A stretch of 64,000 nucleotides of DNA from Ischnura elegans (GCF_921293095.1 NC_060248.1:80111243-80175242); one strand, 5' to 3'; positions 12,154 through 24,487 are shown, numbered from the stretch's first letter. A program made the numbers and translations. The notes: generated from the letters alone by a model not told the origin.

Positions 12154-12837
12154 TCCTCACCACCGGACAGTGGAAATGAGACTCCAGGGCGGGCTCGCAA
12201 GGTTACACTCCAAGGGCAGGGAATGTAAGCGCGAGCTTTTCTCCTCTGCACCCAGAAGGGGAAGGACGGGAAGGAACAAGGAAGGAGGCGCCGCCGCGAT
12301 GAGAGCCCGACGACGTCTCCTGGGAGGGGATAGGGAAGGAAGGGAAGGGACGAGGAATCCCGTACCGTCACAAAGGCGGATGGGTCCTACTATTAGCGAA
12401 ACTAAGCATAAGCAATTAATGTGCCAGCGACTTTAGTGCATTTTCCTATGAGGAAGAAAAATCCATCGATCAAATCGCTAGATCCTCACCACCGGACAAA
12501 GAGTTTGAGGGTTCTAGGTGAACCCTTCGAAGGATACAACGCACCGGGGCCGGGAACCAAGCCAGTGGCTTATACGCCCGATCACCCGAGGAGGGGGAGG
12601 AGAGGAAGGGGAAAGGAAAGAGGCGCCGCCGTGATAGGAGCCCGTGGACGTCTCTGGGAAAGGAAAGGAGCGGAAGGAACGGGACGAGGGAAAATCACCC
12701 CAACGCTATAGAAGCGAAGAGGGCCCTACGATAAGCGAAACCAAGCATAAGCAATTGATGTTCCAGCGATTCTAGTGGATTTTCCTATGAGGAAGAAAAA
12801 TCCATCGGTCGAATCGCTAGATCCTCACCACCGGACA
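12154..12837. repeat. Tandem duplication, 329-339-bp unit
   Basis: TCCTCACCACCGGACA occurs at 12154, 12483 and 12822, bounding two head-to-tail units. Each contains a GGCGCCGCC segment, a purine-rich GGAAGG tract, TAAGCATAAGCAATT(A/G)ATG and TTTTCCTATGAGGAAGAAAAA. The copies differ substantially in the purine tract. The second unit runs directly into the coding end of a non-LTR retrotransposon (12838 onward), so these units may be repeated 5' or internal parts of that element, or a duplication triggered by its insertion. Confidence 0.8.
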
Positions 12838-13462
12838 GTTAGATTCAATAAATCCTTCATAGTGACTGCATGGCGCGAGTGGAACAACTTTGACTCACCG
12901 CTACGCGAATCATCATCACTCGCCTCCTTCAAAAGGTCACTACACGTGAAACTTCTTCGAGAATAACAACGAGACATGTAGGGACCGTAGGAAAGGTTTA
13001 AAACTTTTCTCCTCCGGCTTCATTTAATTTAATTTTTCTTTCCAGGCATTGGATAACATTCCCTTGTAGTTTCTTGTACTTGTAGATATTCATGTTTACA
13101 TTAGCTCTTTCTCAGCAGGTTTTTGCAGGTTTTTCACGACCCCCTTCTTGTGTGGGCGTTTTCCTACACTTGGTATTTTTCAGAAAGGACGGAAGTCAAT
13201 ATCCTTAGGTTTTTCCCACGTTTGCTCGCTTCTTTTTACCTTCGGTAAAGTGTAAATTTGTTATCTTATAATTATGTTTGTTGATTGAAAAGCGTACTTC
13301 TATGTCTCTTTATATAATTTCACTGGATGTAATTTCATGAGCATCTTGACATGTATTTGATTGCAAAAATTTAATGTTTGACGAGGCAGGTTAGATGGAT
13401 AATGGGACTTTATAGTCTTAATCTCGCCGAAAAAAGACGAATTATCATTATTATTATTATAT
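12838..13462 (+). mobile_element. 3' end of a non-LTR retrotransposon (jockey/CR1-like)
   Basis: The frame ending at 12966 closes with a segment containing FIVTAWREWNNF, then SLASFKRSLHVKLL and a stop. This is the usual C-terminus of ORF2 in jockey/CR1-type elements (aromatic-rich strand, WN, then S-L-x-x-FK-x-x-L). About 470 bases of untranslated sequence follow to a short ATT-repeat tail at 13441-13462, preceded by TCTCGCCGAAAAAAGACGA. Simple ATT tails are typical of several non-LTR clades. The reverse-transcriptase core is absent: a 5'-truncated copy. Confidence 0.62.
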
Positions 13463-16400
13463 CACTGAGAACGAAACTGCGTTGTTCTCATTGGCCAGCC
13501 ACCCTCGCAATTAGATCTCTTTCTGTGGCTCTTTTACTTACTGAGCGCAATATGTACTAGCTGCATTTACAGGAACATTTAGGGAAGATATACCTTCAAT
13601 AGAGAAAATGCAGACCCGCGATATGTGATTTCCGAAGTACCTTCGTACCCCAAACTTTAACGTAGTTTTTAAGTACCAACCTTAGGGTAATTTTTATGGC
13701 GTAATTGTTCTTATATTTTGTGGACCTATTATTGATCAATTCACGGCCAAGAACGTGAGTTATATATACATGTATCATCCTGAGAATGCTTAGCTTTCCA
13801 CTGTGCGTTTCTGTTTTGTCATCCTGGCTTGGCGGGCCTAAATATTAATTTTGCTGTTTGCATGGAGGTGAAAGATGAATAATGTGCACGAGGAACCACC
13901 AGGTATGAACTTAGACACCTACTGTTCAGCTAGATATATAAAATACCCAGGCCTCTTTTCCAAGTACCCCCTAGCGTTTTTCCGGAGTAAAAGTCCTTTA
14001 GTTATTACTACGAACGGAAAACGAATGAGCGCATATTTATGAATTGGTATGTTTTCTTTTGCTAGGATATTAGCCTTGGTTGGATGTTTTACTTTTTTTA
14101 TAATTGAAGGAACCGTAAAAACTTACTCTGTTATATTTTAATTGAGCGGGGTCTGCTTGCGAGGAAATGTTTGTGCCACTCAATCATTTCCTTAATTACC
14201 ACTTGGGCTCAGAAAAAAAATTAGAATGCAATATTTCAAATAGTATTTAACAACTGACTGTACGAATATGACCGTCTTCAATTATGACTTCGCCCTGGTG
14301 CGAACCCGGGTAGCTCCATCGCAGTATTTATGTTGTAAAAATACTTGATCAGGGGATAGAATGCTCTCTAATATTTCCTCAATATCGCTGTGTTAGTCAA
14401 CGATTGAGTAGAAATTTAATTCGAAGTTGATGGCTAGAGAAGTTATGCTTGTGGTGGGCGTGAGTCCCGAGGGATATCAATCCAATAATTTGCGCCAATA
14501 AGCGGAAGATATTGAAAAGCCCACGGTAAATGAAAGGGATAATTCTCAATTTCCTCGTTTGGGCGATATTGGCTGAGTTCAGTCCTCTGATCTTGTCCGT
14601 CCCCCTTGTTGACAGAGCCGTCCCAAATATATTTCCGAAAATATTTTTTTTTTCGGAATCGAGTTTCTCCAACTCCTCGGAGGCCATCTTTCCATCCACA
14701 CTTTAGGGTCACTCTTCCGGAAAACACGGGGGCCAATGAAGAGCGTCGACGGCGCCTAGAAGTAGACAGCCCCAATTCCTCGCCCATTGCCTCTCCCATA
14801 TTCATCTTAAATTTTCATTCCCATGGGGGAAAGTGATGTCTGCGCGCATTCCCTTCCCCTATTTTCAAGCCTTGGCGAAAAGGCAAGTCGCTGAGGATGT
14901 TGGGAAGTCGGCCAAGTGGAATGGTGGGCTTAAAGGAAGTAAAGAAAACTGGATAGTACGGATGGGATTGAGAAGGGAATGGTAGAACTTTTGAGGAGCA
15001 CTTGAGTGGATGATTGCGTCTCTTTCTCTGTGCTTATGTTGCGTAAATGCTTTTCAATTATTTTTTCCCGCAGGTTCGGCTCATGTTTTGACGCTTCGAA
15101 ACGTTTCACGCTCCATTTAATTACAATGTTTGCTAACGTTTCCTCTTTGATCCGACCAAGTTGCCCCTCCTCAGGTGGTCGCTATCACATTTAACCTCTC
15201 GCATTTGACACTCTTTCCTTGTTACCATGCTTCATCAATTCACCACTAGTTCTTGAATTCGTACTCTTCCTTTGAGTCTATGTTCCAAAATGCCAACGTT
15301 GTATACCTCGAGGTAAACGAATCAAAATTTTGGATTGTACGTTAGAGGAAGTCATTTACGTATTTAAATGTTCGAAATACATTTTCACGAGCATGATTTA
15401 TGTTCATGGCAAATGTCCGCGATGAAGGCGCGATTCAGAGGTTGTAACGGTGAGTCAAAACTCACCCCAAACAGCCAGTTCAAAAAAGCATATAAAAATG
15501 GTGCATGTGTATCGTTGCCAGTGTCATGTGATGTTTATGTATCAAAAATGAAACTTAAAAATAATTCATTTTTGATCAAATTTTGTAAAATATTCAGAAA
15601 ATCGGTCATTAATGCGCAGAAATTATTTTTTCATTTTAATAATTTTTTTGAACAAATCTGGTAATTATCTTTTGATATTGTGGAATACCATTCTTGTAAT
15701 GTAGATATAACTGCTTATTTTGGTAGAAATTTGTTTTATAGCTTGGCTTTAAATTTTGATTTAGTGCCGAATTATTTTGCCGTTAACCATTCATTATTTA
15801 ACTGATATTTTCTCTCGTATCTTTCAACTTCGTTTCCTATATGACTATATAGTAAAATAAATCAAGCCTCTTCATGGCGTTCTTGCTATCATAAAACTCA
15901 AAATGTCACAGCGTTGCTTGGTTGTAATTATCTTATGAATTCTTGCAAGCAGTTTGTTCACATCAATCTTGAGAAATTTAGTTACATTGTAGCCCTTAAA
16001 TGAAGGACCGTCTGTGCTCTGATTTAGGTCTTTTCTTTGTATTTCTTTGTTTTGGAATTGTTCTTCGCGAAATATCGGGCTCATTTGTGGGAATTTACCT
16101 TGAACAATTAAGAAATGAATGGTAGGTTTTTGTGATATGGCGGAGGACTCGAGTGGTATGATGATAGCAATAATAATAATATCGGAGCTATGAAGTTACT
16201 TTCATGAGAAGAGGAAGGAATTCCTCCACCAAGGTAGAATTTATCCTTCCTACATCGCCTTCGATTTCTTTTTTTAGGCCAGTTATGGCTGTAGACTATT
16301 TAAGTTCCTAGTTCGTAAAAATTTTGCGATTTGATGCAGATGGTACTCGAGGTTAACTCTAGCTATCTTTTCCCCATTTAAATAGGTTTCCAAAAGTTTA

Positions 16401-16619
16401 CTCTAATTATACCTAATGCTGTCGGTAGAATTCTATTCACTGAAAAAAATCGCGGCGTACAATTTTTTCCATATTAATGTTTGTCGTTGGATGTGACTTT
16501 ACCCTCTCTTCGTCTTGTCTTGTTCATTTTAACTTCATTGTTAATGTTAATTTTTAATTTGCCGTGATAAAGTGCCGTCCTGTTCCTTTGACATCTCAAT
16601 ATTAGTTTGCAACTGCTTT
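13463..16619. other. Non-coding stretch
   Basis: No gene recognised. A B-box-like GGTGCGAACCC near 14298 has no accompanying A box. Overlapping frames on both strands at 14397-14836 (up to 120 codons) occupy a GC-richer patch but show no domain. The 98-codon frame at 15368-15664 is unremarkable and ends in AT-rich sequence. A short AAT microsatellite lies at 16166-16180. Confidence 0.4.
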
Positions 16620-17375
16620 GCAGAAAGTTTTTTTTTTCTACGTTCCTTTGCCCATCACTTCATCTGGATTATCAGATCAAAACTTTGTTACCTCCCATGC
16701 TAACAGTGCGAGTCTTCTCCGAAATCCCCTGCTGCGGTTCCCCAGCCAACCCTCCCGATAGCTGCGGTATTGACGGAGGCACGAAGGGCCTTTTGGAAGC
16801 TAGATTGGCACGCAGGGCGAATGATAGTCGTCTTGCGGGATAGTGTCAACGGGAAGGGAGAAGAGAGACTTGCGCGTATAAGCGGAGAGTTTGGCGTACG
16901 GTGGGCTCCTGCGTGGAATGGAATGATCCATGGCGCGACCGTAAATTACGCCTCGCCATACACTGGGGATGACGAGCTGGGGGGGTTGGGGATGGACGCT
17001 GTAAGGGGACGATCATTCCGTATACAGTGCATACCCCACCTTCCTCCCCTCTCCCTTGGTAAACCGCGTGCATGGAGGAGATGGAATATAAAGGACGAGA
17101 GACACACTGTTGTATTCGAATTTGAGCGCTGCACGTCGCGGTGTGAATTGAGTACCTATAGTACCTCACACACCCACCTGCCAACCCATCGCAAATCTGT
17201 CAATGGCTTCTATCTGCATTGTGCACGCGAGGAGGTGGGTATAGGAAAGTATGCTGGAAATGTATCGTATGCTTTTCACTGGCGTGCGCTTTGTGTCGTG
17301 GATCGCGACGGTCAATTTGTAAAAACGTTTTTTTTTGTAGCTGGTGATCACTCTCATAATTGCTATTGAAGTTAG
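16620..17375 (+). promoter_or_regulatory. CpG-rich patch with TATA box and a 199-codon frame
   Basis: Against AT-rich surroundings, 16720-17320 is rich in CpG and GC. It holds the longest open frame of the window (16770-17369, 199 codons), beginning MTEARRAFWKLDW, with no recognisable domain, transmembrane segment or repeat. A TATA-like GGAATATAAAGG lies at 17083-17094. The frame on the opposite strand (16846-17184) is also open, which is what GC-rich sequence does by chance. It could be a promoter, a unique exon or an old transposon segment; I cannot decide. Confidence 0.28.
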
Positions 17376-19260
17376 CAGGAATTTCATGGCAATAAAATTA
17401 CTTCTCTGAAAGTTTTCTATAGCGTAAACTTCATCTTCACTGTCGGAGGGGAAGGAAGTGTAAGTGGCTAAATAAATCTAAGGTTATCATAAAAGAATGG
17501 TGCGGTTTTGGACATGGTGTAAATTAAGCCAGAATCACTTACTCTTTTTGTTTATAATGAAATGTTTTGAATTTACGACGCACGTTTCAACAGCTAGTCG
17601 TCTTCACGTAAAATAATATAATGTATTAAAATTTTGGAAAGAGTATAGTAGATATTTTTGAAAATATATAATTCGATGTATGATTTCGAAAAGATTACTC
17701 AGTATGTCGATGTTGAAGCTCGAGTTATTTTTTTGGAGAAAGGTCATGAAAGACAAATTTTTTTTATATTTTACCGATAACTGTATTTCATACTGCACTA
17801 GGTTCTTAAATGAATTAACTATTACTTTGATATGAAAACGGACATGGCATGCGAGTGACTATTATAAATTAACCATGGTATTTGGTCCGGCATAAACTAT
17901 CCTTTAGGTAGATGCCCCAAAGGATTTTAAGTCACTGAACTTTCGCATAAATGACAAATCTGTTCCTCTTTATGTTAATTTTCCTTCGAAGATCAAAGAA
18001 ACATTGCTTCAATCCGTTGAATAAAATTTTCTCAGCAGAAATATTCAAGCGAATCCTATCGCGCTATTTAAAGATGTTTGGTCTGTCTGGTTAGCAAAAG
18101 ATGGCGCTGAAATGGGTTGGAAACTGAGGCGGAGACACCGAAAGGAGCTCGTTATCGCAGGGGAGGACGCTCATTACGGCCCGTGATCAATGTTTGCTCA
18201 TTGGAAACTGATACGAGTGATAAAATGTGTAAAATGGAGTCGTAGACAGAGACAAAGGGCTGCACGTGGGGTTCTCCGAGCTAAAAACCACAGCTCCAAA
18301 GTGAAAAGCGGCGGTATTCCTTGAGTTACAGCCGTCAAAGAAAATGTGTTAAATTAATTAAAATGTTTTTTTTTATGAGAAAAATATATAATTTGTATGT
18401 AAATATTTTCGATCTATAACGAGTGCTATTCATCATACACCAATATTTTTCTTAGTAGCAAAGCTAGAGAGTCCCTCTTATAATCTATTTATGGCTGAAG
18501 TTATGGGGTTTTCGATAACTATTGCAAAGCAGGGGTTCCAGCTTCAAATTTATAGTTAGTAAGTTCTTCTGGCTGTTTGGTTGCAAAAATTGGGGAAAGC
18601 TCTTTGAGGATGAGTACAAAATGAATCAAAATCGTTTAACTAAGGATGAGCTTAAAAAATTCGGGTAAATGCTAAGATTTGTCCAGTTTAGCATCTTGTC
18701 GGATAAATTTTAGAAAAGGAATTTTGCCAATCAAAGCGTAAAACTTCCCTTTAAAAAAATAAAATAGAGGATCTGATGTTATTCACATCGAAGGTAAAAT
18801 TCGCCATGAAATAAATCATCATAGCCGGTATTCCAAATGATTTATTAATGGCGAATTCCATCGGAGGTATAAAAAACATTGTATCAGTGGACGTGACTGC
18901 GTACTAAGTCTATTTCTATGTGTAGTTCTTTGGATCTGTTAATGTCTTTTAGTCACTCAGACTTCAGGTGGCGTCTTAACGAGGATTTTGTTCCTCGTTT
19001 GAAGTGAAGGGTTGAAGACGTTTTTAGGGAGATATGTCACTTTATTTGATATTTGTATTTCGTTTTCCTATCTGTATTCCGCTACTCCCGTTTTTAATTA
19101 TATTTTTTGTGGTGATGATTGGGTGTGCGTTTGAACCCAATGGCAGTTGAACCTAATGCAGCCGACTTAAAAAAATGCGTGGTTATTGGGGGACATTTGA
19201 AAATTTAATGATCGTTTTTCAGTAATTAAGTTGGTATTTCCATTTCCTCCGTCCAGTCAG
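17376..19260. other. Non-coding stretch with one hairpin
   Basis: No gene recognised. A moderately CpG-rich segment lies at 18060-18330. A hairpin of two roughly 21-base arms occupies 18798-18819 and 18837-18857, left AATTCGCCAT..., with a one-base bulge and a 17-base loop. Confidence 0.4.
18798..18857. repeat. Imperfect hairpin, about 21-bp arms
   Basis: The left arm AATTCGCCATGAAATAAATC pairs with its inverted relative ending in AATGGCGAATT; one mismatch and one bulged base separate them. Outward similarity continues weakly (ATCGAAGG against CATCGGAGG). It may be the core of a small MITE; no target duplication was found. Confidence 0.5.
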
Positions 19261-20340
19261 GCTCCATGCGCACAAAACGAATTTGAAGGCCGGTAAAAAA
19301 ACGGCCGATATTTTATCGGTGGAGCGCTGTTTGAACACGCGCCGGATTTTAACCGGTCAAACGATCACTAGCCTGTTTCCCAAGTAGGCTTCCGCGGAGA
19401 TTATGCCGATCACTTTCCTGGTTGTCCTGACCCACAGAGTCAACGACCGGCTGCTAACTGGCTTTTTATCGGTACTGGTGCGTTTTCGGTCAATGTACAA
19501 ACTTCCAATTGTTCACTACTGGAATGTAGACGGCCGATTTTTCAACGGCGGTCCAAAATCTATGTTAAGGCAAGGAGACTAAAGATAAGTATTCATGGAC
19601 GCGTTTCAGGCGAAGACACGGGAAAACGGGATATTCAGCCGATCAGAAGCCTGGAATCTTTCGCGTGAGTTCGCGCGAGAAGCATCGACCGAAGTTGAAA
19701 TCATCTCAACTTTCGACGCATTAAACTATCCAACATGGCTGCTGGCGTGAATCTTGTCTCTGTTGATGAATTTATTACATCCGAAATTAGGGAGAAACAT
19801 ACTTACGTTTACAATTTTAGTGACTACGGATACGGAAACATAAATTTCAAATATATAGCCTCGAAGGAGATAGGAGTATCTGTGGGAATGGTAGATAAGG
19901 AGAAATTCTATTTCTGATGATTCGCAAAGGTTTCGAATGTCGAAGCTTGAGTAAAAACATCATTGTGTTTTGCAGCGAAAAATGTGTCGGTCAGAGGGAA
20001 GTTTCTACGTGACAAATTTCACTCCTTGTATGTACCTAATTCAAATTGACGCGTGGATGAGAGTAATGGGCTCCCAGAAAAAATGGAGGAATTGTACTTA
20101 TTTTGGTCAGATGATCCAAACAAGATAATTACAACGCCGTTACTGTGGAAGCATTCACGGTTGTCACGTTTCATTTGCTTTATTGTCGTTTCTCTGCTAT
20201 TGAAAGTGGGTGAGAGATTCGCTGTCACGAGAAAAGCTTACGAATTACGCGTCTCGTCGCACGCATGCGCGCCAGACGCATTCATGAAAACGTACCTTAG
20301 GATAGTTCGGTGCATATCCTCGGCGTAACCTAGGATATAT
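19261..20340 (+). promoter_or_regulatory. CpG- and palindrome-rich leader with a 60-codon frame
   Basis: 19284-19570 contains many CCGG, GGCCG and CCGAT/ATCGG words, including a CCGATA...TATCGG hairpin at 19303-19319. It leads to the frame 19735-19917 with a strong initiation context, CCAACATGG. The 60-residue product starts MAAGVNLVSVDEFITSEIRE and ends at TGA. It is acidic-basic mixed, without recognised domain. A second frame at 20053-20328 (91 codons) follows in another phase. This could be a first exon of a host gene or the 5' part of an unrecognised DNA transposon; no inverted partner of the leader was found. Confidence 0.3.
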
Positions 20341-20363
20341 CTAAGCTCATTTGTTTCAGTCAT

Positions 20364-20604
20364 GAGTAACTGCTGAATTCATCGATAATTGTTGGATTTA
20401 TCAGTGACTGTTAAATTTAACAGTTATTGTTAGTTTTAACTGTTACTATAACTTTTAACAGTTACTGTTGGACTTCAACAGTTACTGTTGGGTTTCATCA
20501 GTTACTGTTGAAATTTCTACAGTTACAGTTGGATTTTAACAGTTACTGTTGGATTTTAACAGTTACTGTTGGATTTTAACAGTTACTGTTGGATTCAACA
20601 GTGG
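20364..20604. repeat. 20-bp tandem satellite built on AACAGTTACTGTT
   Basis: About 10-12 head-to-tail units, consensus CAGTTACTGTTGGATTTTAA. The units at the right (from about 20530) are identical, while those at the left are progressively degraded, a polar pattern expected when new copies are made at one end. Each unit carries a 13-base palindrome, AACAGT-T-ACTGTT. Each palindrome contains AACAGTT, which fits the vertebrate and insect Myb site AACNGTT; whether anything binds is unknown. A related 11-bp TTTTTTAACAG repeat follows at 20634-20662. Confidence 0.92.
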
Positions 20605-22544
20605 TCCCAATTAAATGTTGCAATTTTTTACATTTTTTTAACAGTTTTTTAACAGTTTTTTTCGCTAAGGGATGAAAAGAATTTTTTCTCATCGCAAAAA
20701 TCTTTATACTTGGGCATGGTAATTCTTTGTTCTGTATAATTTTATTTTTACGCAGTATCAATTTGAGACGGTTATCGCCCTAATATGAAGATACAATTCG
20801 ATGTTGCTTAGTTCCTAAAGGATGAAAAGCGAATCATTCTATTTCGAAAAGAATTCCATTTTTCAGGGCTCCCGTCTTCGAAATTCGCATAGTTTCTTCC
20901 AAAAAAAATCTTCAGAAATCGCTCTGTTGGCACGGCGATAGGTGAAGATTTTGCTTTCTTTCTTTATTTTTTCAAATGCCGAATTACGTCCTGGGTGTGA
21001 ATAGCGTTGCATCCGTGCGCGTTACTGAGTACAATGTAATTTGTTTCATGAGGGACTTTGAATTTGCTGTTGTACTTAAACATTAACAATAAGGCTTCAG
21101 AAATCGTCCGACTACAATAATTTTAAACAGGCTTTAAGTATTAACTAGCCCCTGCCATTTTCAGAGTGGGAAATGTCAATGGTAATAAGAATTTTTTGTG
21201 AATCATAAGCCATATGTTATATGTGAGCACACTTGCTAAGTTATCTGAAGGACTCGTGTTTGAGTCCTTTTGGAATCCGTTGACCTCTGCGCCAGTACTC
21301 AAATGGTACACAAATTTCATATAGTACCTGGAGAAAAACATTCTTTGCGAACAATCAAAAAGTGAGGCAGTAGACCATTCCAAGATTTTTACCTAGAGTA
21401 AAATTTTCATCGGATAATTATTTGACGGAGGCAGGAAAAAGGTCATAGTCGAGTAAATATGAGCTTTTAAGTGGTGGAAATACATTTTTTTCGAAAGTCC
21501 TTACGGCAGCTTTTATTAATCAAAGCTCTTCATTTAAGATACCGTTACTTGAAAAGGGGAATTTAGCACTATTTTTTCCTCATCGTATTTAACGGAAAAC
21601 TTCTTAATAGCGACTTATTTTTGCCTTTGGCAAGTCCAAGGAAACCCATTGAAGGTATATCCCATTTCATAAACTATTAGGAGGCCCTTCATCGTGTTCT
21701 TTATCCTTGCGTGGGTTGTGCCATTTCCTTTCCCTGGCATTTAATCTGGGCGGATGACTCTATTTATGTTACGTAAAATATTTTTACTCATTTTCTCAAG
21801 ACTCATTTTCTAATGGTGAATACGTCTCTGGTATCCCTCAAATGAAAGTCATAAATAATAATGTCAATAAATGAATTTATTTCAATTCTGAGAACATAAT
21901 AATTCTTTGAGCCACTCTGCAGGAAAAATTATTCATTCAGGAATATTGTCATTCAATATAAGCTCTGATATCCTATTCAAGACTATCTTTATTGTTAATT
22001 TAACGCGACCTCAGAAAAGGAAACCAATTCCTCTTTATTAGGGCCCGATGTAAATTCACTTTCATAAGAAGTTTGTGGTGCCACTTTTGCTTTTCAAGGA
22101 AATGTAGTTTTCCTTTCTCCTTTCGTTGCCTTTCACTACGCAACGCAAATATTTAGGAGGCTTGAACATATACGCACTTAAAGTGAGAAGTTACTTTATA
22201 ATTGCAAATTTATCATTCTGTTTCGATTTATGCTGGATTTAATTGTAATTTCGTGTGCATTCAATGCGTACTTGCATTGTAAGTACCTGCAGTTACCTAG
22301 TGGAGGACATATGCTGCTGCGGCAAAGTCCGATGGATCGGTTTCCTGCTGTTGGACCCGAGTCCTCTGACCCCTGTGTCAAACTTCAAAATGTATCCACA
22401 AAAAATCCCTTGCCCAATTCCAAATTTAAACATGACTCATTATCACAAATAGGAAAAAAAGCAATTGCAGTGAATTACGATGATTAAAAAATGTAAATAA
22501 TTATTATAAATAATGAGTGAAGTAGCCGGAAAAAATCAGTATAG
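20605..22544. other. Non-coding stretch
   Basis: Apart from the short TTTTTTAACAG repeat at 20634-20662, no repeats or genes are seen. Frames at 20576-20761 (minus) and 21141-21383 (minus) have no domain; the first includes satellite sequence. The overlapping frames at 22196-22487 are likewise featureless. Confidence 0.4.
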
Positions 22545-22618
22545 TATCCCATAGCGGGGGCTCCATCCCTCAGACTTCCTTAGCAGCACATGCTCTTCAC
22601 TATGCCACCGCAGGTACT
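22545..22618 (-). repeat. tRNA-like SINE head on the minus strand
   Basis: Read on the minus strand, GCGGTGGCATAGTGAAGAGC contains a good A box (TGGCATAGTGA), and GGATGGAGCCC at tRNA spacing downstream is a weaker B box (consensus GGTTCRANTCC). The outer GCGG and CCCCGC bases could pair as a degenerate acceptor stem. This is a tRNA-derived SINE head or pseudogene rather than a functional tRNA. Confidence 0.4.
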
Positions 22619-24383
22619 GACAAAGAATTTTTGTCAATACGGAATATAGAAATCAAGAGTGAAAATCAGTTTTCCGGGAATATTAATGTTCTTGAAAGAT
22701 AGGAGCAATGATTTTCTTTAGACGATAGTTATCCTTTTCTTTTTCCCTGACCTAATTCATATACAGTATTCTACCCTATGAAAAGGGTGACCTGTTAAAA
22801 GCTGTTGAACCTGCCTTTGTGGTGGGTCGTTGGAATGATGTATTGGGGAGTGAATGTCAACTTGAAAAAAAGGAATTTGCACGTCGCTGATGACAGCATT
22901 ACCCTGCTGTGAATGATTCCTTTTAATATTTTATATTAAAGCCAACAACTGTTATTACGTATTGAATTCAAGCATTCTTTAGGACCTTTTATTGGCTGTG
23001 GCGATTAAATTTATGAAATAACTGTTAGATGTGAGAAAATAGAACAAGCTCATATTTTTGAATTGGGGAATTGAAGTGTTGAATTTTTCGTAGAGAAAGT
23101 TCGAACAACACTAAATAAAGAGAAATGAATAACTCAAATGCCTTTCCAAAGGTATCTTTTCCGTTACTGCGACGACAATCCATGACTTCACCTCATAGGT
23201 AGCGAGCTCATTATATCCCTATTTATGCAATAAGAGATGGAGGGACATGGGTGGGAGATACTTGCTGATTTGTGCTATTCTGCACCCCTCGTGATCCATT
23301 CAACCCTCTGGTGCTACCACCGCACTCTCTGGGGGCAAAGACCTGTCTGCCGACCCTCAATCTCCGGAACATGCAGGCGTCGACTTTGGCTGCGCATGAC
23401 GTGAATAGATTGCCGGAGTACCGCTCAGACATCACGCCGAGCGGTGAATCAAAACACCTGTCATGCAACGGTTAAAGGGACGATTCGGCAGATTTTGCGT
23501 CCGCATGCATGATCTCTCTGACTCGTATAATGTGCCCACGAGAGGGCTTTGAAGTTACGAAAGATTGGGATTTGGTACCAAGCACAGTTTATCTCAATTA
23601 AAGCTGGTTATGTAATTGAGTTAGCACGTTTTATTTCTTTAAAAGGGAAGATGTCGAGAAAATTGCTCTTTTTTACCATGAGTAATTTGAATTCGGCTTC
23701 TGAAATTGGATGCATGTTCTGTGCAAATTGACGCGAAAAACGAGTTGGAACTAGAATCGTTTGTTTCTTGTCCAAAGACAGGTTGTGATTTGCAGTAATC
23801 TGGAGCTGGCGTTGCTTCTGTGTGCTAGTCAAAAGTGAAATACCTGAAGAAAAGGTAATCCAAAAGGCTTGCGAAATTGGCTTCTGCAGATTACAGGAGG
23901 CATTTATATTTCTAGATTTGGGTAAATATTAGGGTGAAAGGAACAAGTAACGCTAAAATTTCTTATGTGTTATGGCAGGATTTCCCTATTCTTTTTTGAC
24001 TCAGGCCTCCTCAGCGCAGTGTGAGGAACTCTTATTGCCAATGCCTCATTCACTTTTACTTAAATAAAAAATGTCTTTAGCGATTTGCTAATTACAACAT
24101 ACCCACGCATTTGCTTAGCTCGCAGATTTACGATCGCTACATCCTAGGTGCCCATGACCTACAGTTCGGAAGTAGCAGTTCTCCTTATTGGTTAAGGGGT
24201 TCAAAAGAGTTATTTATTGTAAGTCTCTATCTTCGAACGTATGAGGATCTTCATGTTATTACTATAAAAAAATCCGACGACAACGCCTTATCCTTTTCAC
24301 ATCCATTATTCATCTCGAATTTTAATAGGATTTTTAACATGATTTTCGTATTTTGTTGCGTTCTGTTTAATTTTATTCCTAAG
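22619..24383. other. Non-coding stretch
   Basis: The segment 23270-23480 is CpG-richer and open on both strands (frames 23223-23468 minus and 23272-23475 plus), without recognised domain. The 109-codon frame 24111-24440 runs into the hairpin described next and its end is set by that repeat. No gene recognised. Confidence 0.4.
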
Positions 24384-24487
24384 TACCCAGACGGCACAGA
24401 ATCGTCCGTATCTAATTCGTATGCAGATAGTATCCATTGACTACCGCTCCGTCGCTTTTCGTACGGAGGATTCTGTGCCGTCTGGGT
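24384..24487. mobile_element. Foldback element / MITE, 104 bp
   Basis: The ends are inverted copies: TACCCAGACGGCACAGAATC at the left and its complement at the right, extending to about 27 bases with one mismatch (GTCCGTA against CTCCGTA). The loop is about 50 bases. No convincing target duplication flanks it. The structure could fold as a strong hairpin in RNA or single-stranded DNA. Non-coding. Confidence 0.68.

Noticed and set aside
14280..14320. B-box-like GGTGCGAACCC as a tRNA gene
   Set aside because: No A box or cloverleaf upstream.
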